Source of the DNA: Choristoneura fumiferana
Lineage: Eukaryota; Arthropoda; Insecta; Lepidoptera; Tortricidae
Assembly: GCF_025370935.1 (NCBI RefSeq)
Contig: NC_133473.1
Location: 12,550,013 to 12,614,012 of the forward strand
Direction: 5' to 3'
DNA length: 64,000 nucleotides
The notes beneath the pieces are model-generated. The model worked only from the letters and a program-made list of their open reading frames with translations. It did not search any database and was not told the DNA's origin. Made by a program: the position numbers and the translations under genes. Each line of letters starts with the position of its first letter. Position 1 is the first letter of the stretch. Below are positions 1-10,422 of the stretch, piece after piece.

Positions 1-460
1 ACTAGCGATATAAGAACAATTATATAATTTTACTATTATTCAAAGAAACCAATAAGATAGCTTTATCTTTTCGTTTTACAGTAAAAGTACTAGTAAACAT
101 GAAGTAAACAAACCCTGACATAACGAAAATAAAACGCACTTTTTGAAAAAAAATTACTAACCTCATTTAATTTTAATGACCAAAAATGAATTCACAACCT
201 TTTGTTCACCCAAATGACGGTATCGCAGTAATTTTGTATTATAAATTAATACGCTATAGGTTTGATTTTTGTCACAATGTCACGATGAAACTTCAAAACG
301 TCAGAGCATCAGAGCCAAAAAAGTTGCGGACGCTAGGTGGCGCTGATGTCGTGCACAGAGCCAATAGGTAATTTCAGCATGATACCTCCACGCGGTTGAC
401 AGAAAAGGGGGAATGGACCGAACGGACAAAACCCTAAAAAAAAGTGTAATTTAAAAAAGG

Positions 461-474
461 CACGTGTGCACGTG
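461..474. promoter_or_regulatory. Two CACGTG E-boxes 2 bp apart
   Basis: CACGTG occurs at 461-466 and again at 469-474, separated by TG. CACGTG is the canonical binding core of bHLH factors of the CLOCK/CYCLE, Myc/Max and USF type. Paired sites occur in some circadian enhancers, although usually at a wider spacing. No promoter or gene is visible nearby, so function is inference only. Confidence 0.3.
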
Positions 475-475
475 G

Positions 476-511
476 TAATTTTTGTTGTTAAGTTATTAAC
501 AACAAAAATTA
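476..511. repeat. Perfect 16-bp inverted repeat, 4-nt loop
   Basis: TAATTTTTGTTGTTAA at 476-491 and its exact reverse complement at 496-511 flank the loop GTTA. It starts one base after the paired E-boxes. It may be a MITE core or a chance AT-rich hairpin; no terminal duplication is evident. Confidence 0.6.
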
Positions 512-852
512 AGTTCAAAACGAAACGTTTCGCAGCGTAGCTTACGAGTATTCACTGAAAGACTGCATCGACGGTGCTGAGCGATCAATCATCACATTCT
601 TTAATCAACACCGTATACATAGATAGGGTTTTATTTATATAAATCGAATATATTGGTGATCAATAACGGCGTACGATCGAGGGTTGGCATAATGAGACCG
701 GCTGGAGGCGTTCGCGCGTGGCGGCCAGCCAGCCGTGTGAATTTCGTGGGCTGAAAACGTGAGCCCTACATACATACAAACGAGTATACGAGCTCACAGT
801 AAAGCTTTTTGTATAAGCATTACCTATGTGTTGAATGAGCCTAAAACTAAAC

Positions 853-1002
853 ACTGCCCTCCTAAGCCAAAAGGCGCTATCTCAAAAAAACACTTGAGTT
901 ATATACCATGTGCTGCAGAATGTCTTAAGCTACACAATTAGTATTAATAAGTTACTTAAATCAGAAGTTTTTTTAAAGCGCCTTTTGGCTAAGGAGGACA
1001 GT
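853..1002. mobile_element. MITE, 150 bp, ACTGYCCTCC ends
   Basis: Terminal inverted repeats of about 26 bp bound the element. The left end reads ACTGCCCTCCTAAGCC and continues to AAAAGGCGCT; the right end, reverse complemented, reads ACTGTCCTCCTTAGCC and continues to AAAAGGCGCT, with two mismatches. The interior has no coding capacity, as expected of a nonautonomous DNA transposon. AAC lies immediately outside both ends and could be a 3-bp target duplication, but this is too short to be sure. Confidence 0.75.
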
Positions 1003-2449
1003 AACGTGTCTTAAAATCATTCCAGTTTGTTTCTGAAGATTATTGAGTCACTTTAACTGTTTTCACTTTATTGACAAGGGAGGTCCGTATAAAGTAACGC
1101 CTGATTTATTTTATTTATAATAAATCATTATAAGTAACATAAATCTGAATTAATAAATTAGATTCCGTATTAATAAATCGATCAAAATTTGATTGATTTC
1201 ATTCGATAACCTAGCCTTAATATTATTATTACAAACTCTTGCATGCAAATTACCCTACAAACACTATTTTTATCTTTTTTGCTGCAACTTTCTTTCCTAA
1301 TACCTATTAGAATATTTGACGCCATTTATTTATGAAACAGCAGTAACATTGCACGAATAAACATCATTAGAGTGACAACATCACAGCGTTTTGTTTCAGT
1401 ACTCTCAGTTATCGATCGATTTAATTTAGTCTGAAACGAGCGGCGATTAGTATCTCGACGAGAGCTCGTGCCTACTATTTAAATTTAGTTTAGGAAATTA
1501 ATTAAACTGAAGCTCGACAGATGGACGTACGAAACGCTCTGTCAGAACCGTCAATGGCAGCTGCCCCGGTGTTTTATTCTGCAACCAGAGCGTCATGAAT
1601 GGTAGACGCAATCAAATTTACCAAATGACGTTCACACGAAATTGGTGACGAGTGATTGATAGAAACAATTGACGGCTTAAGCATTTTATACCGGATATAA
1701 TCGGATCTGCATGTTTAGAACCATTTAGAAGCTATGCGGAAATAAATGAAAATTTTCTGTTTTGCGTACAACCCTCGCGTACGTTTTATTTAATGATTTG
1801 TCAGGCTATTTATTATCAGTTACTCTACAACATTTGTATTTACTAATGTAGTCTAACGTATCATATCCACAGCAAAACGAAAGGAAAAGCCTTCAGACGA
1901 ATTGCCATAACGGCAAAATCATTACCTTAATACACCTGCGAATTTCAGAGGTTTTCCACTTTTGCGATGGTTTTTTGTTCACTTTTCTAATTTAATAACG
2001 TGGTTCGTCGCTGGGCAGGGGCAGAGGTAGGGTGCTCTAGTGACACGCGGTATTAGCCTGATTAGCTGTGAAGCGGGCGCGCGCTGCAAAAAGCTTTAAA
2101 AACGTCGCCGGTAATTCAGTTAAGGCGGCAGTGGTGTGGCGCCCGCTGACCCAACCATGATACCGGACTCTCACATACGCAGTTCAGCTACTAGGTTAAA
2201 CTACTTAGGATCTAAACTGTTTAATTGTTAGAGAACGCGACAGAGGAACTTTCCGGGAGACAATTAAAACAGTAGTTTGTCAATTCGTTCGGCGACCGAT
2301 AAACAACTAATTGTTTGGGTATTTGGTAGTCAGAAGATTAACTGTCATTACTGCTTTAGTAGTAAATAGTCAGCAATTTTTTTTATATTATCAACCCAGA
2401 ACAGAACAGGAACGAATGCGCGTAAAGGGTGAGAGTGTGTTTGTTTGTA
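1003..2449. other. Noncoding DNA without recognised genes
   Basis: No coding signal on either strand. The segment around 2050-2160 is GC-richer and repeat-free but carries no motif that I can interpret. A fragment near 1077-1108 (GAGGTCCGTATAAAGTAACG) shares words with DNA near 15,640 and 24,880, which suggests a shared old repeat. Confidence 0.5.
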
Positions 2450-2591
2450 TGTACAGTCGAACAAATTGAATCATGAACCTTTTAATAATCAATTGCACTA
2501 TGATTTCCTTGACAAAAGTATGAGATGTCAACATGACATTAGTAGTTCAAAGCTTCCCCCTGGGTCATGACTCAATTTTTTCAACTGTACA
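2450..2591. mobile_element. MITE copy 1 of the TACAGTCGAACAAATTG family
   Basis: The left end TGTACAGTCGAACAAATTGA is mirrored by a right end that, reverse complemented, reads TGTACAGTTGAAAAAATTGA. Both continue to TCATGA. The TA flanking CAGTYG would fit a Tc1/mariner-type TA target, which is inference. A second copy is at 9725-9967 in this window. Confidence 0.75.
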
Positions 2592-2978
2592 TAAAACGTA
2601 TATTTCTTTTTTTTTTCAAAAATGATTTTGATACAGTTTGTAAAGGTTAGTGATTCATTGAAGACGGTGTAATGTAAGAGATTAGGTGTTATGATATTAC
2701 CTCCCTAACGGACCTTGCAGTTCATAATTGTCTAACTAACATAAATTAACTTTTCACTTCTCATGCTCGTAAAGATCGTTTTAATGCAGGATATGGGCGA
2801 TATAAAACGAGTCTTATGCTCTAGTGTATAAAGTAAAATCTTCGTCTAAGACCAAGGCAGTTAGGTGTAAACAACCATTAACAAAGAAGTTTCTGCAAGT
2901 ATTTTTAATATTTTTTAATTTGTATACAAATAAAAATCAATCAAATCAATCAAAATAGATTAATAAAACTAAAAAAAT

Positions 2979-3090
2979 ATAATTATAATAGTTATGCGTG
3001 AACCATAAAAGGTACCAAGTAAGTAAAGAATTAAATATTTATAATTATAATAGTAATGCGTGAACAATAAAAGGTACCTAGTAAGTAAAG
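2979..3090. repeat. Tandem duplication, about 50-bp copies at 62-bp period
   Basis: The block 2979-3028 recurs at 3041-3090 with about three substitutions (cores GTTATGCGTGAACCATAAAA and GTAATGCGTGAACAATAAAA). This is a local duplication of AT-rich noncoding DNA. Confidence 0.85.
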
Positions 3091-4183
3091 TACTGTTTCC
3101 ACGATTGCTATTTCATTTCCTCGCCATCGAAGTGAAAAGCAGAATTTAAAACTCGAGCATTAAACCCATTTTCCCCTCGACGTGTCTGTACACCCTCGCC
3201 GTACCGGCTCGGGTGGCTATTTGAACTTCTCGGGAAAAATGGCTCGTTTTATGCTCTTGTTGTGCAATCTACTATTTTTACCCGACTTCCGTTGTGGGTT
3301 TTAAGCAAAATTCAATGAAGTTGTTTTTTTTTCAATTTGTATCGTTAGAGGAGTTTAAAAGGGATTCTCTAGTAAAAATTTCATAGTAGGGGTTGTGTTG
3401 TAACCCGACAATAATTAGATACGGCGCGCTTTTACAGCGGCGCGACTCTGAATACCGACCAAATTGCGCCCTTCCAATCCTGTTTATGCCGCGATGGAAC
3501 TTTGAAGCTTCGTTTGGTGACCATTTTGTATTTTTGCTTTCAAAAGTATTTCTGAAACTTTCCTCGCCTGATTTAATTTTAAATTAAAACAATTTTTCAA
3601 TTTGTCGAAACATTTTAATCATCCGGGAGTTGGTGAAGTTTTAGTCCCAATTATCTCTTTAGAATTTTAAGCGGTGCTATTCAACGGAACGTATTTGGAA
3701 GGCCTGGATTCCTGGCCGGTTTGGCGCTAACCATAGCGAGTGCACTTCAAATTCCGGCCAGTTGATTAGTCCGGGAACCGGATATCAAGCTTCCCCGGCA
3801 CGCTGTCACTATGCGCACACCTGCAATTTTTGGCACTGTGTGGACCTAATCGAAAAAGTAATACCTACCTCACTGCAAGCTAGCAAGCAGGTTTTTCTTA
3901 GCCAAGTTTTATCCCAATCTATGTACGTTAATCTGTTTGAATTGTTTATGTTTTTATGTACTTCTAATAGGGTTACTAATTTAAAACAGTGTAAGATATT
4001 GTTACGAATTTAAAAAATTGCTCACATTGAGCACAGATGGTTTGGTGCGTCCCAAGTTATATAAAATCGTTAGATATAATTTCATATTATAAACGTTCAT
4101 ATGTATAATTACATTATGTATAACATGAAACACTATAATTGCATTAAGTATTTATTTAGTAATTGCATAAGTTATTTTAGTTG
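3091..4183. other. Noncoding DNA without recognised genes
   Basis: Contains several short open frames with no domain, signal peptide or splice context. Nothing here can be assigned. Confidence 0.5.
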
Positions 4184-4292
4184 TAAAGAGTGGAATTCCC
4201 TGCCTGCGACTGTGTTTCCTGAACACTACAATTTGGCCGCTTTCAAGTCCAGGGTGAATGAGCATTTACTAGGCAAGCGTGCTCCATCGTAG
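4184..4292 (+). pseudogene. Reverse transcriptase ORF2 C-terminal fragment
   Basis: The frame reads KEWNSLPATVFPEHYNLAAF followed by KSRVNEHLLG and ends at a stop at 4290-4292. The pattern WNSLP...F+SR+N.HLL is the typical C-terminal end of the ORF2 protein of CR1/Jockey-like LINEs, which lies beyond the reverse transcriptase domain proper. No polymerase or endonuclease motifs are present, so this is a dead remnant. It is unrelated to host genes and is read in the same direction as the A-rich tail downstream. Confidence 0.75.
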
Positions 4293-4362
4293 GCCTCATC
4301 CTCGCTTTCCATCAGGCGTGATTGTGGCCAAACGCAAGCTTATACTGTATATGAAAAAAAAA
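4184..4362 (+). mobile_element. 5'-truncated LINE 3' end
   Basis: A short stub of the C-terminus of a non-LTR retrotransposon ORF2, followed by a 3' untranslated tail (GCAAGCTTATACTGTATATG) and an A-run at about 4354-4362. The AT-rich DNA to the left shows no similarity to reverse transcriptase, so the insertion is severely 5'-truncated, as is usual for target-primed reverse transcription. The clade cannot be assigned from this stub. Confidence 0.75.
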
Positions 4363-4624
4363 GTATAACGTTCGATTAGTATAACAGTTGTTTTATATAC
4401 TTTCATAAGAAATGACATGTTTATGGGCTAAATTCGTATATATAACATACATAAGGTATACCGCTTATAATACGTAATAACTTCTTATATAACATTAATA
4501 TGATATAAGTGATATACTTACTTTGTTTCTAAAATACTTTGTAAATTTTTAAATTTGAAAACCAGAAAATTAGGTGTTTATCACTCTTTAATTTTTGTAT
4601 TGCAAAGTTTTACTTCAACATTTG

Positions 4625-4763
4625 TGCGAGCGCGCGAAGCGAGCGAGCAAGACGGTTCGGAGCAGAAGCGACTTGGATAGTTTAGGTTCAGACGGCTAAA
4701 GCGGGAGCGAAGCGGAGCGTGATTGATTGAAATTGATAGACCACTTATTTGGCTGATGGTACA
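4625..4763. mobile_element. Solo end of an ACCATCAGCCAAATA-type MITE
   Basis: The 3' terminal sequence TTGATAGACCACTTATTTGG, continuing CTGATGGTAC, at about 4733-4762 is nearly identical to the right end of the complete MITE at 8038-8211. The matching left end is not seen here. The preceding CpG-rich words (GCGAGCGCGCGAAGCGAGCG) are typical of dispersed lepidopteran repeats. I read this as a truncated or rearranged copy. Confidence 0.55.
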
Positions 4764-4844
4764 TTACAATACAATTACTTTACTGTACACCACAAATAAC
4801 GCGATACAGAAAACAAGTATACCGAAAGAAAATGACAAAGTAAG

Positions 4845-4910
4845 CAATAATCGGAATTTAATCTTGTTTAAAACCAGACACCAATAATCGGAATTTAATC
4901 TTGTTTAAAA
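4845..4910. repeat. Tandem duplication, 29-bp copies at 37-bp period
   Basis: CAATAATCGGAATTTAATCT continuing TGTTTAAAA occurs at 4845-4873 and is repeated exactly at 4882-4910. It is a recent local duplication. Confidence 0.85.
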
Positions 4911-5620
4911 GTGATCCGATAAGAAATTAGTTTTATTAATTTTAAGCTACAGAATTATAAAAAAAAAAAACTTTTTTTTAGTTATGAAATTTGATAAAAA
5001 ACCATACAACAAATACCTGCACGGTCCTTCAGAAACAAAACACGAGCGATACTAAATATGGTTAAATTAATTTTTCTTTTTATTCCACGTTATAAACATG
5101 CACTGCAGATTTTATAGCCAGTATTACTAATTCAATTTCGGACTTTGAAATAATACTGGCTGGCAATGTGCGCAGAGGTTTGTCACGAAGTGCCTGAATC
5201 AGATAAGCCCGGCAGTTTGTCCGCGGTGTCCGCGTCATTTGTCGCTGCAGTCGACGACGACGCGCGTCGTGTCGTGACTGCGTAGGCGGGACTGCCAGCC
5301 ATGGAGTACTTGAAGGAGGCATTTTGTGGAAATCTCGGTGGGAGATAGTGAAAATAATTGACTTGGCGATTTTTTTTTAATTGATTGGCACAGAATTAAG
5401 CACACACCAAAACTGGCATTAGTCTGATTTATAGTTAGCTAAGATGTTGCCTACCAAAATCGCACCGCTTGTTCCATTCTTTGACAGGTGTCATCCAGAT
5501 GCAGTAACCAAAATTATATATTTTTTAATTCTAACTGGCTGTTCTACAATATCTTTAACGTGTTTTACCATCGCAAGAATCATAAAAACAAGTTTTTTAT
5601 GTACAAAAAAAACACAATTC
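4911..5620. other. Noncoding DNA, weak minus-strand ORF
   Basis: A minus-strand open frame of 80 codons (5080-5322) ends with a stop overlapped by AATAAA. It has an arginine/proline-rich N-terminal half and no family I recognise, so I do not call it a gene. The rest is AT-rich noncoding sequence. Confidence 0.4.
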
Positions 5621-5624
5621 GTCT

Positions 5625-5760
5625 ATCATAATATTAGTTAGGACATAATATATCAAGACATAATCCTGACTAATATTATAAATGCGAATATGAGTAGGTA
5701 AGGTATGTTTGTTTCTTTCTTACGCTTTCTGTAATGCAATCTGTATTGAATCTGTATAAA
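5625..5760. mobile_element. Two facing TAATATTAGT repeat ends
   Basis: TAATATTAGTTAGGA near 5630 faces TCCTGACTAATATTATAAAT near 5665. The latter is the reversed 3' terminus of an abundant lepidopteran dispersed repeat whose longer copy is at 41,531-41,741. The facing arrangement suggests two degraded copies or a fold-back rearrangement. Confidence 0.5.
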
Positions 5761-7327
5761 ATTAATCTGCAGTCATTCTAGTTATATTGTTTAAAAACCT
5801 ATATAATAAAATAATAAAAAATCAGGTACGAATTAAATGTAGCTGGAAAATCTTCCACATTATAGTTACAGTTGAGTACAATACACATACACACTTCTGC
5901 TTATGCTTTTTAATTGCATTCATGTATATTAGGTTATCTAAGCTATTTGTGCAAGTCTATTCGCTTATTGCACATCCAAAAAGCGAACTATAAATTATAT
6001 GTCTCGTGTCTGACCCGCGCCCACGCATGTCGCCTGCGCTGGGCTCGGGAGGAACGCGCGCGCATGCATTTGTGCATTATGCACTTTCAAATAAATACAG
6101 GTTGATGCTAACGGCCCCTTACTTGCACATTTACTTTGTCGCAGTTTGTCTCCAGTTTTATTGCAGTTATTGTGCCTTTGGTTGACTCACAGTAATAAAA
6201 CATTATAAAATATACGCGGGATGCTCTTTAGGTAAGAGTCCGTTTAAAAAACTCCCACGTAAAATTTATTTTAAACCCAAGTAAACTGTCGCAAAGAAAA
6301 AAATGTCCTGTCGTTTACGAAGTAAGTACATTAAAGAAATACGTCGATATATTCCATCTTTTCCAAGACGAAATCGTAACTTTTAATGAACGCTAAAATT
6401 TTAAAAGCGTATTCAGGCTGGCGCCAAATAATAGAACACGGCGTTAAAACGGAATAGACCTTTATTTGGGGCCGAGAAGGGGCTTATCGGAGCGTTTTTC
6501 AAATAACGACACCAATTCCATGCCGGCGTCCCTACCTGTTATCAGCTGCTCTTCCTGCGCCGTGCTACGCTTTTCTGCTTTCCCTCCGTGCATTTTACGT
6601 CGCTTCAAATACATTAAACCCTCCATCTCGGGTCACCGGCTGACCGTTCACGGCAACCACGTTAATGACTCCCTGACAAAAGCATAATCCAAGCACTTCT
6701 CGTTACTTAGCCTCATAAAATTTTAATTCCCATTAGCCTCATATCCAACCTTTCGTTTTGTTAACAGGTATGTTCCAGTCGTACTCTCAAAGTTGGCAGC
6801 TAATGAGATCATCGCAAAAGGCGAGAAGGCGTGAGCCTGATGTGGCGAATTTATCTAAATAAATTACAGCGGTGATACCGTGAGTGAGCCTTTGATGTAA
6901 GTTTTGAACGAGCCTCATCTTTTAGATTTAGGTACTTGTATGTTATTTAAAGTTCTAATGAAATCACTCGGTTTCCTATTAAAACAATGCTATTGACAAA
7001 AGTGAGCGAGTCTGCTAAGCTTGCGAAGTTATTTTATTAATGCTCATCACGGCCTGTTACTCAATTAAGTCTCAGCTATAATTTCACTTTTACTTATTAC
7101 AATTTATAGCTTAAATGTCAAGCCATAATTAAATTCACATCTCTAACGATATGACTAGTTAAGCGGGCTTTGTGTGCGTCAATTTATTCGCTGCAGTCTG
7201 ACGCCCGCGGCGCTACGCACTTTATTGTTCATCTCCTACGCATGTCATCTATTAACACGGGCATACTGTCTTCAACCGTGTTCGGGCTTGGGCTTGATTA
7301 GAATAGCGTTAGAAAATAATTAAGATT
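5761..7327. other. Noncoding DNA without recognised genes
   Basis: Alternates AT-rich DNA with short GC-richer patches (6000-6070, 6470-6660, 7190-7280). No open frame carries recognisable protein features and no repeat ends were seen. Confidence 0.5.
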
Positions 7328-7475
7328 GTTTTTTTTTTTAATCTTTTTGTATTTTTTATTTCAATTCCAAATTTTTACTTTTACGGTCATCCCGTAAAAC
7401 CTAAATTGAAAATACAAACTGAAATATAGATGCAAAGAAAAATAAGACCAACACTGGGAATCGAACCCAAGAAAA
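7328..7475 (-). mobile_element. SINE-like element with tRNA B-box word
   Basis: On the minus strand a GGTTCGATTCCC box B-type word (plus strand GGGAATCGAACCC near 7457-7469) is followed by a body with CGGGATGACCGTAAAAG and ends in an A-rich tail (the T-run at 7328-7340 on the plus strand). This layout fits a tRNA-derived SINE whose 5' head is partly lost. A truncated copy of its 3' end is inserted in the MITE at 9725-9967. Confidence 0.5.
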
Positions 7476-7900
7476 AAAAAACAAAATCAAAAAAAAAGAA
7501 AATAATTGTCAAAATTGTACAATAAATATTTTGATTCTTTTGTAATTTAAATTATAACCCAAAGAATGCTATCTAAAAATGGCCGCTGACGATTGACACA
7601 ATCAGCATACACAACACGATCCCATCTCGTGACGGTTTGCGTCCACCCGTTCTTATCACAAGACGACTTTCATTACGAACTTTTTTAATCGTCCTTTGTC
7701 CTGAAAAAATAAATTCATCGCGATGCCGGGACAGTCCTGGGCCGTAATTAAACTGACACCGTCCCCCGGGACGAGTTTTGAATGTTATTAGAATCTCTTT
7801 CGCGCCCCGCCGCGTCTGATTGGAAAGCTTTATATCACTAAATGACATATATGTCCGGCCAACTTAGGCATTTACATGTTCATATTGTTAATGTTTCTTA
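7476..7900. other. Noncoding DNA
   Basis: Includes a 91-codon minus-strand frame (7573-7848) with no recognisable domain, here treated as chance. Nothing else is supported. Confidence 0.45.
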
Positions 7901-8270
7901 TTTTTAGGGTTCTATTGTAAAAAAAAATGCCGAAATGATCCGATTAAAATTTTTCCATGTCTATCTGCCTGTTTATCTGCCCACAGCCCAGCTCAGAGAC
8001 TCTTAGTGCTAGAAAGCTGTAATTTTGGAATGGATGAGTACCATCAGCCAAATATGTGATCTACCACCCTAAAGTTGATAATCGTTTGCATGTCACAAAA
8101 CAATAATGCCAACAGACGTGTCTGTCAACTTAAAAGTTCGACTTTAGCGACATATTCATTTGATAGGAACTTGTTTAAAAATTGATAGACCACTTATTTG
8201 GCTGATGGTACTTACATAATAATCACGCCAACAAAGCCATAGAATAAAATTGTTCTATTACGGTTTTTTT
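7901..8270 (+). mobile_element. Dispersed repeat interrupted by a MITE
   Basis: The stretch from TTTTTAGGGTTCTATTG to CTAGAAAGCTGTAATTTTGG matches the layout of the longer copy at 15,740-16,346, including the shared words CTCAG-GACT...AATGCTAGAAAGCTGTAATTTTG. After the MITE at 8038-8211 the homology appears to resume with CACGCCAACAAAGCCATAGAATA, compared with ATGCCGACAAAATGGTACAAT in the other copy. The MITE therefore landed in an older repeat. Confidence 0.6.
8038..8211. mobile_element. MITE, 174 bp, GTACCATCAGCCAAATA ends
   Basis: The left end GTACCATCAGCCAAATATGT is matched by a right end that, reverse complemented, reads GTACCATCAGCCAAATAAGT. The inverted repeats extend to about 29 bp. 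The interior lacks coding capacity. The same terminus appears alone at about 4733-4762. Confidence 0.75.
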
Positions 8271-9335
8271 AATATAGAAGAAAAAATACAGCATTGATAG
8301 GTACGAATTCAAAAATAAAACTATCACATCTGAATAGAGTTTACCTACTAAATACTCGTAGTTCACGAATGTCATACACTTCAAAACTTAATTTTGAATA
8401 TTTGTCACATATTAATATGGAACCGTACAGTGCGCGTGGATTCACGATGCACTCGGCCAGATTTTTCAATTTTGACTGGCAATAAATTAAATGGTAAACT
8501 TATAGTTTTTTTTTTACAAAGCTGCGGCACCTCTTTTGTCTTGTAAAACAACGTTAATCGTTTAGATTTTGTCCTTTTTTGTTAAATTATGCAAAACTTA
8601 ATTTATATTTCGTATCTTCAATTCGCTTTGCTTTTCTTAAGTTGAACATTGTAATTGGCTCGTTTTATTTTCTCGGCATTCATTTGAAACACTTATTAAT
8701 ATTCGTCGAAACTAAAAGCTATAATTTATTCAAACTCCTCGGGGCTTGTTCGAAAGGAAGATGTGGTTGAAATAAACAACTAAATTAGGCATGGGCATGT
8801 CTTTTGGTTGCGACTTAATCCTTTTGTCGACAAATATCGCTTTAAATATCTCTACAAATTAGATGGAATAATCATTTTTTGGAGCATTTGATGGGCAGCG
8901 GGCTGGCGCTGTGCCAAGCCTCCACTTTCCCCTGTGATAGGAAGGTTTTCTCTGTCGTGCAAGTATGTATTATAGACCAAAAACGGACAGCGCACATCCC
9001 CGCTTCCGAGAAATTGTCGATTTCCAACAACGTGCTCCGGCAGACGTCGGAAATGTTTTATGAGTAATGAATTGCTATGGAATTGATGGTTCCGAGATGA
9101 GTTTCAAATAATGCAAGAGTTTTCACGCCGTTTATTAACGTTATGATGCTTAACGAGTTGTCTTACAACATTAAATAGCTGCGTAGTTAAGTTTTTAGCT
9201 ATTGTTATCTGAGATTTTTTCATATTGCTTTAAACCTATTATAATTATACACTGTGTTATAACATAAATTTAACCCACATTATTGTAGCAGGTGGTTGGG
9301 CAAGTTTGGCTGACTAAATATACATGGTTTTTTTT
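8271..9335. other. Noncoding DNA without recognised genes
   Basis: AT-rich, with small open frames of no recognisable content. No repeat boundaries were identified. Confidence 0.5.
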
Positions 9336-9337
9336 AT

Positions 9338-9600
9338 TCGACTGGATGGCAAACGAGCAAGTGGGTCTCCTGATGGTAAGAGATCACCACCGCCCATAAA
9401 TATACTACCTCATTGATACCTCAAGTGCCAGTAATTTCACCGGCTGTCTTACTCTCCACGCCGAAACACAACAGTGCAAGCAAGCACTGCTGCTTCACTA
9501 CAGGATTAGCGAGCAAGATGGTGGTAGCAATCCGGGCGGACCTTGCACAAGGTCCTACCACCTGCAAAATACAAGTAGTGCATGTATGCATGTGTGTGTA
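9338..9600 (+). mobile_element. Dispersed lepidopteran repeat (CTGGATGGCAAACGAGCAAG)
   Basis: Contains CTGGATGGCAAACGAGCAAG, GGTCTCCTGATGGTAAGAGA, TCACCGGCTGTCTTACTCTC and GATGGTGGTAGCAATCCGGG in order. I recognise this as a common dispersed repeat of lepidopteran genomes. The open frames across it on both strands are by-products of the repeat. Its class (SINE, LINE fragment or other) is not clear from this copy. Confidence 0.65.
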
Positions 9601-9724
9601 TGTAATATACATGTACCTATTTAAATGTTTTTCGGGATTTTCTAATAGTTTTTGATGACAAATATGTTTCTACCCATAGACTAGTGTGACCTCACTGGCC
9701 TGTAAAGTCAAGGGCATAAATATA

Positions 9725-9967
9725 TGTACAGTCGCACACATTGAATCATGACCCAGGGTGGAACCTTTGTGCTACAATTGTCATATTGACATCTAATAGG
9801 TAAAATTGTTTTTTTGGAATCTTTTTGTGTTTTTTATTTCAATTCCAATTTTTTTAATTTTTTTTGTATTTTCGATATCTAATAGGTACTTTTGTGTAGG
9901 AAATCATAGTGAAATTGATAATTAAAAGGTTCCACCCCGGGTCATGATTCAATTTGTTCGACCGTAG
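9725..9967. mobile_element. MITE copy 2 (TACAGTCG family), interrupted
   Basis: The left end TGTACAGTCGCACACATTGA continues ATCATG. The right end, reverse complemented, reads TACGGTCGAACAAATTGAAT continuing CATGA. Sub-terminal GGGTGGAACCTTT / AAAGGTTCCACCCC words are also inverted. It is the same family as 2450-2591 but carries a 74-bp insertion at 9803-9876. Confidence 0.75.
9803..9876 (-). mobile_element. Truncated SINE-like insertion with 12-bp duplication
   Basis: ATCTAATAGGTA is present at 9791-9802 and again at 9877-9888, so the DNA between is an insertion with a 12-bp target-site duplication. The insert (GAATCTTTTTGTGTTTTTTA, then TTTCAATTCCAATTTTT) closely matches 7331-7375, the A-tail end of the SINE-like element. 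A long variable duplication plus 5' truncation is characteristic of LINE-machinery retrotransposition. Confidence 0.7.
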
Positions 9968-10031
9968 TTACCAAGGCGTTAAAAATATCTATACACACCT
10001 TTATGCCGCTAACCATAAGGTCGATGTATAC

Positions 10032-10382
10032 TAGTGATGGGCCGAATGTGGTTTGAACCGAATACAAATACTTTGGTTCAATAAACTGCATCTAGTGAAT
10101 TTTAAATACGAGTAGATAGATAGTTAAATCAGATTGTTGAAAACTCTTTAATGATTAAAAATACTTAATGTTTCTCAATGTTTAGTTTGTAGAATTGTGA
10201 ACCAAAAACTTTTTTTTATTCAATTTACGAATTGTAATCAAGATGTTTATTAAAAGAATAGATACATGTTTTACTAATATGACAGACATGATTTCTTTTA
10301 ATTTCATTCAAAATAGTACAAGTAGGTTCTTCAGCCGAATGCCGAAGTTCAGCTCAAGCTGCCAAAATTCGGCCCATCCCTA
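10032..10382. mobile_element. hAT-type MITE, 351 bp, 8-bp target duplication
   Basis: TAGTGATGGGCCGAA at the left and, reverse complemented, TAGGGATGGGCCGAA at the right form 15-bp terminal inverted repeats with one mismatch. ATGTATAC occurs immediately outside both ends (10024-10031 and 10383-10390), an 8-bp target duplication diagnostic of the hAT superfamily. The AT-rich interior has no transposase frame. Confidence 0.88.
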
Positions 10383-10422
10383 ATGTATACATATTATATT
10401 CGTCGCTAATGGCTGTATAGAT

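Larger units (their letters stand above)
1..852. other. Noncoding DNA, left edge
   Basis: AT-rich sequence with no reading frame that looks coding. The only structured parts are a pair of E-boxes and an adjacent hairpin near 461-511, listed separately. The short open frames here have no recognisable protein features. Confidence 0.6.

Noticed and set aside
5080..5322. 80-codon minus-strand ORF with AATAAA overlapping its stop
   Set aside because: The poly(A) signal is intriguing, but overlap with the stop leaves no 3' untranslated region and no family is recognisable.
9413..9655. 80-codon plus-strand ORF as a gene
   Set aside because: It lies entirely within a common dispersed repeat that also opens a frame on the other strand.
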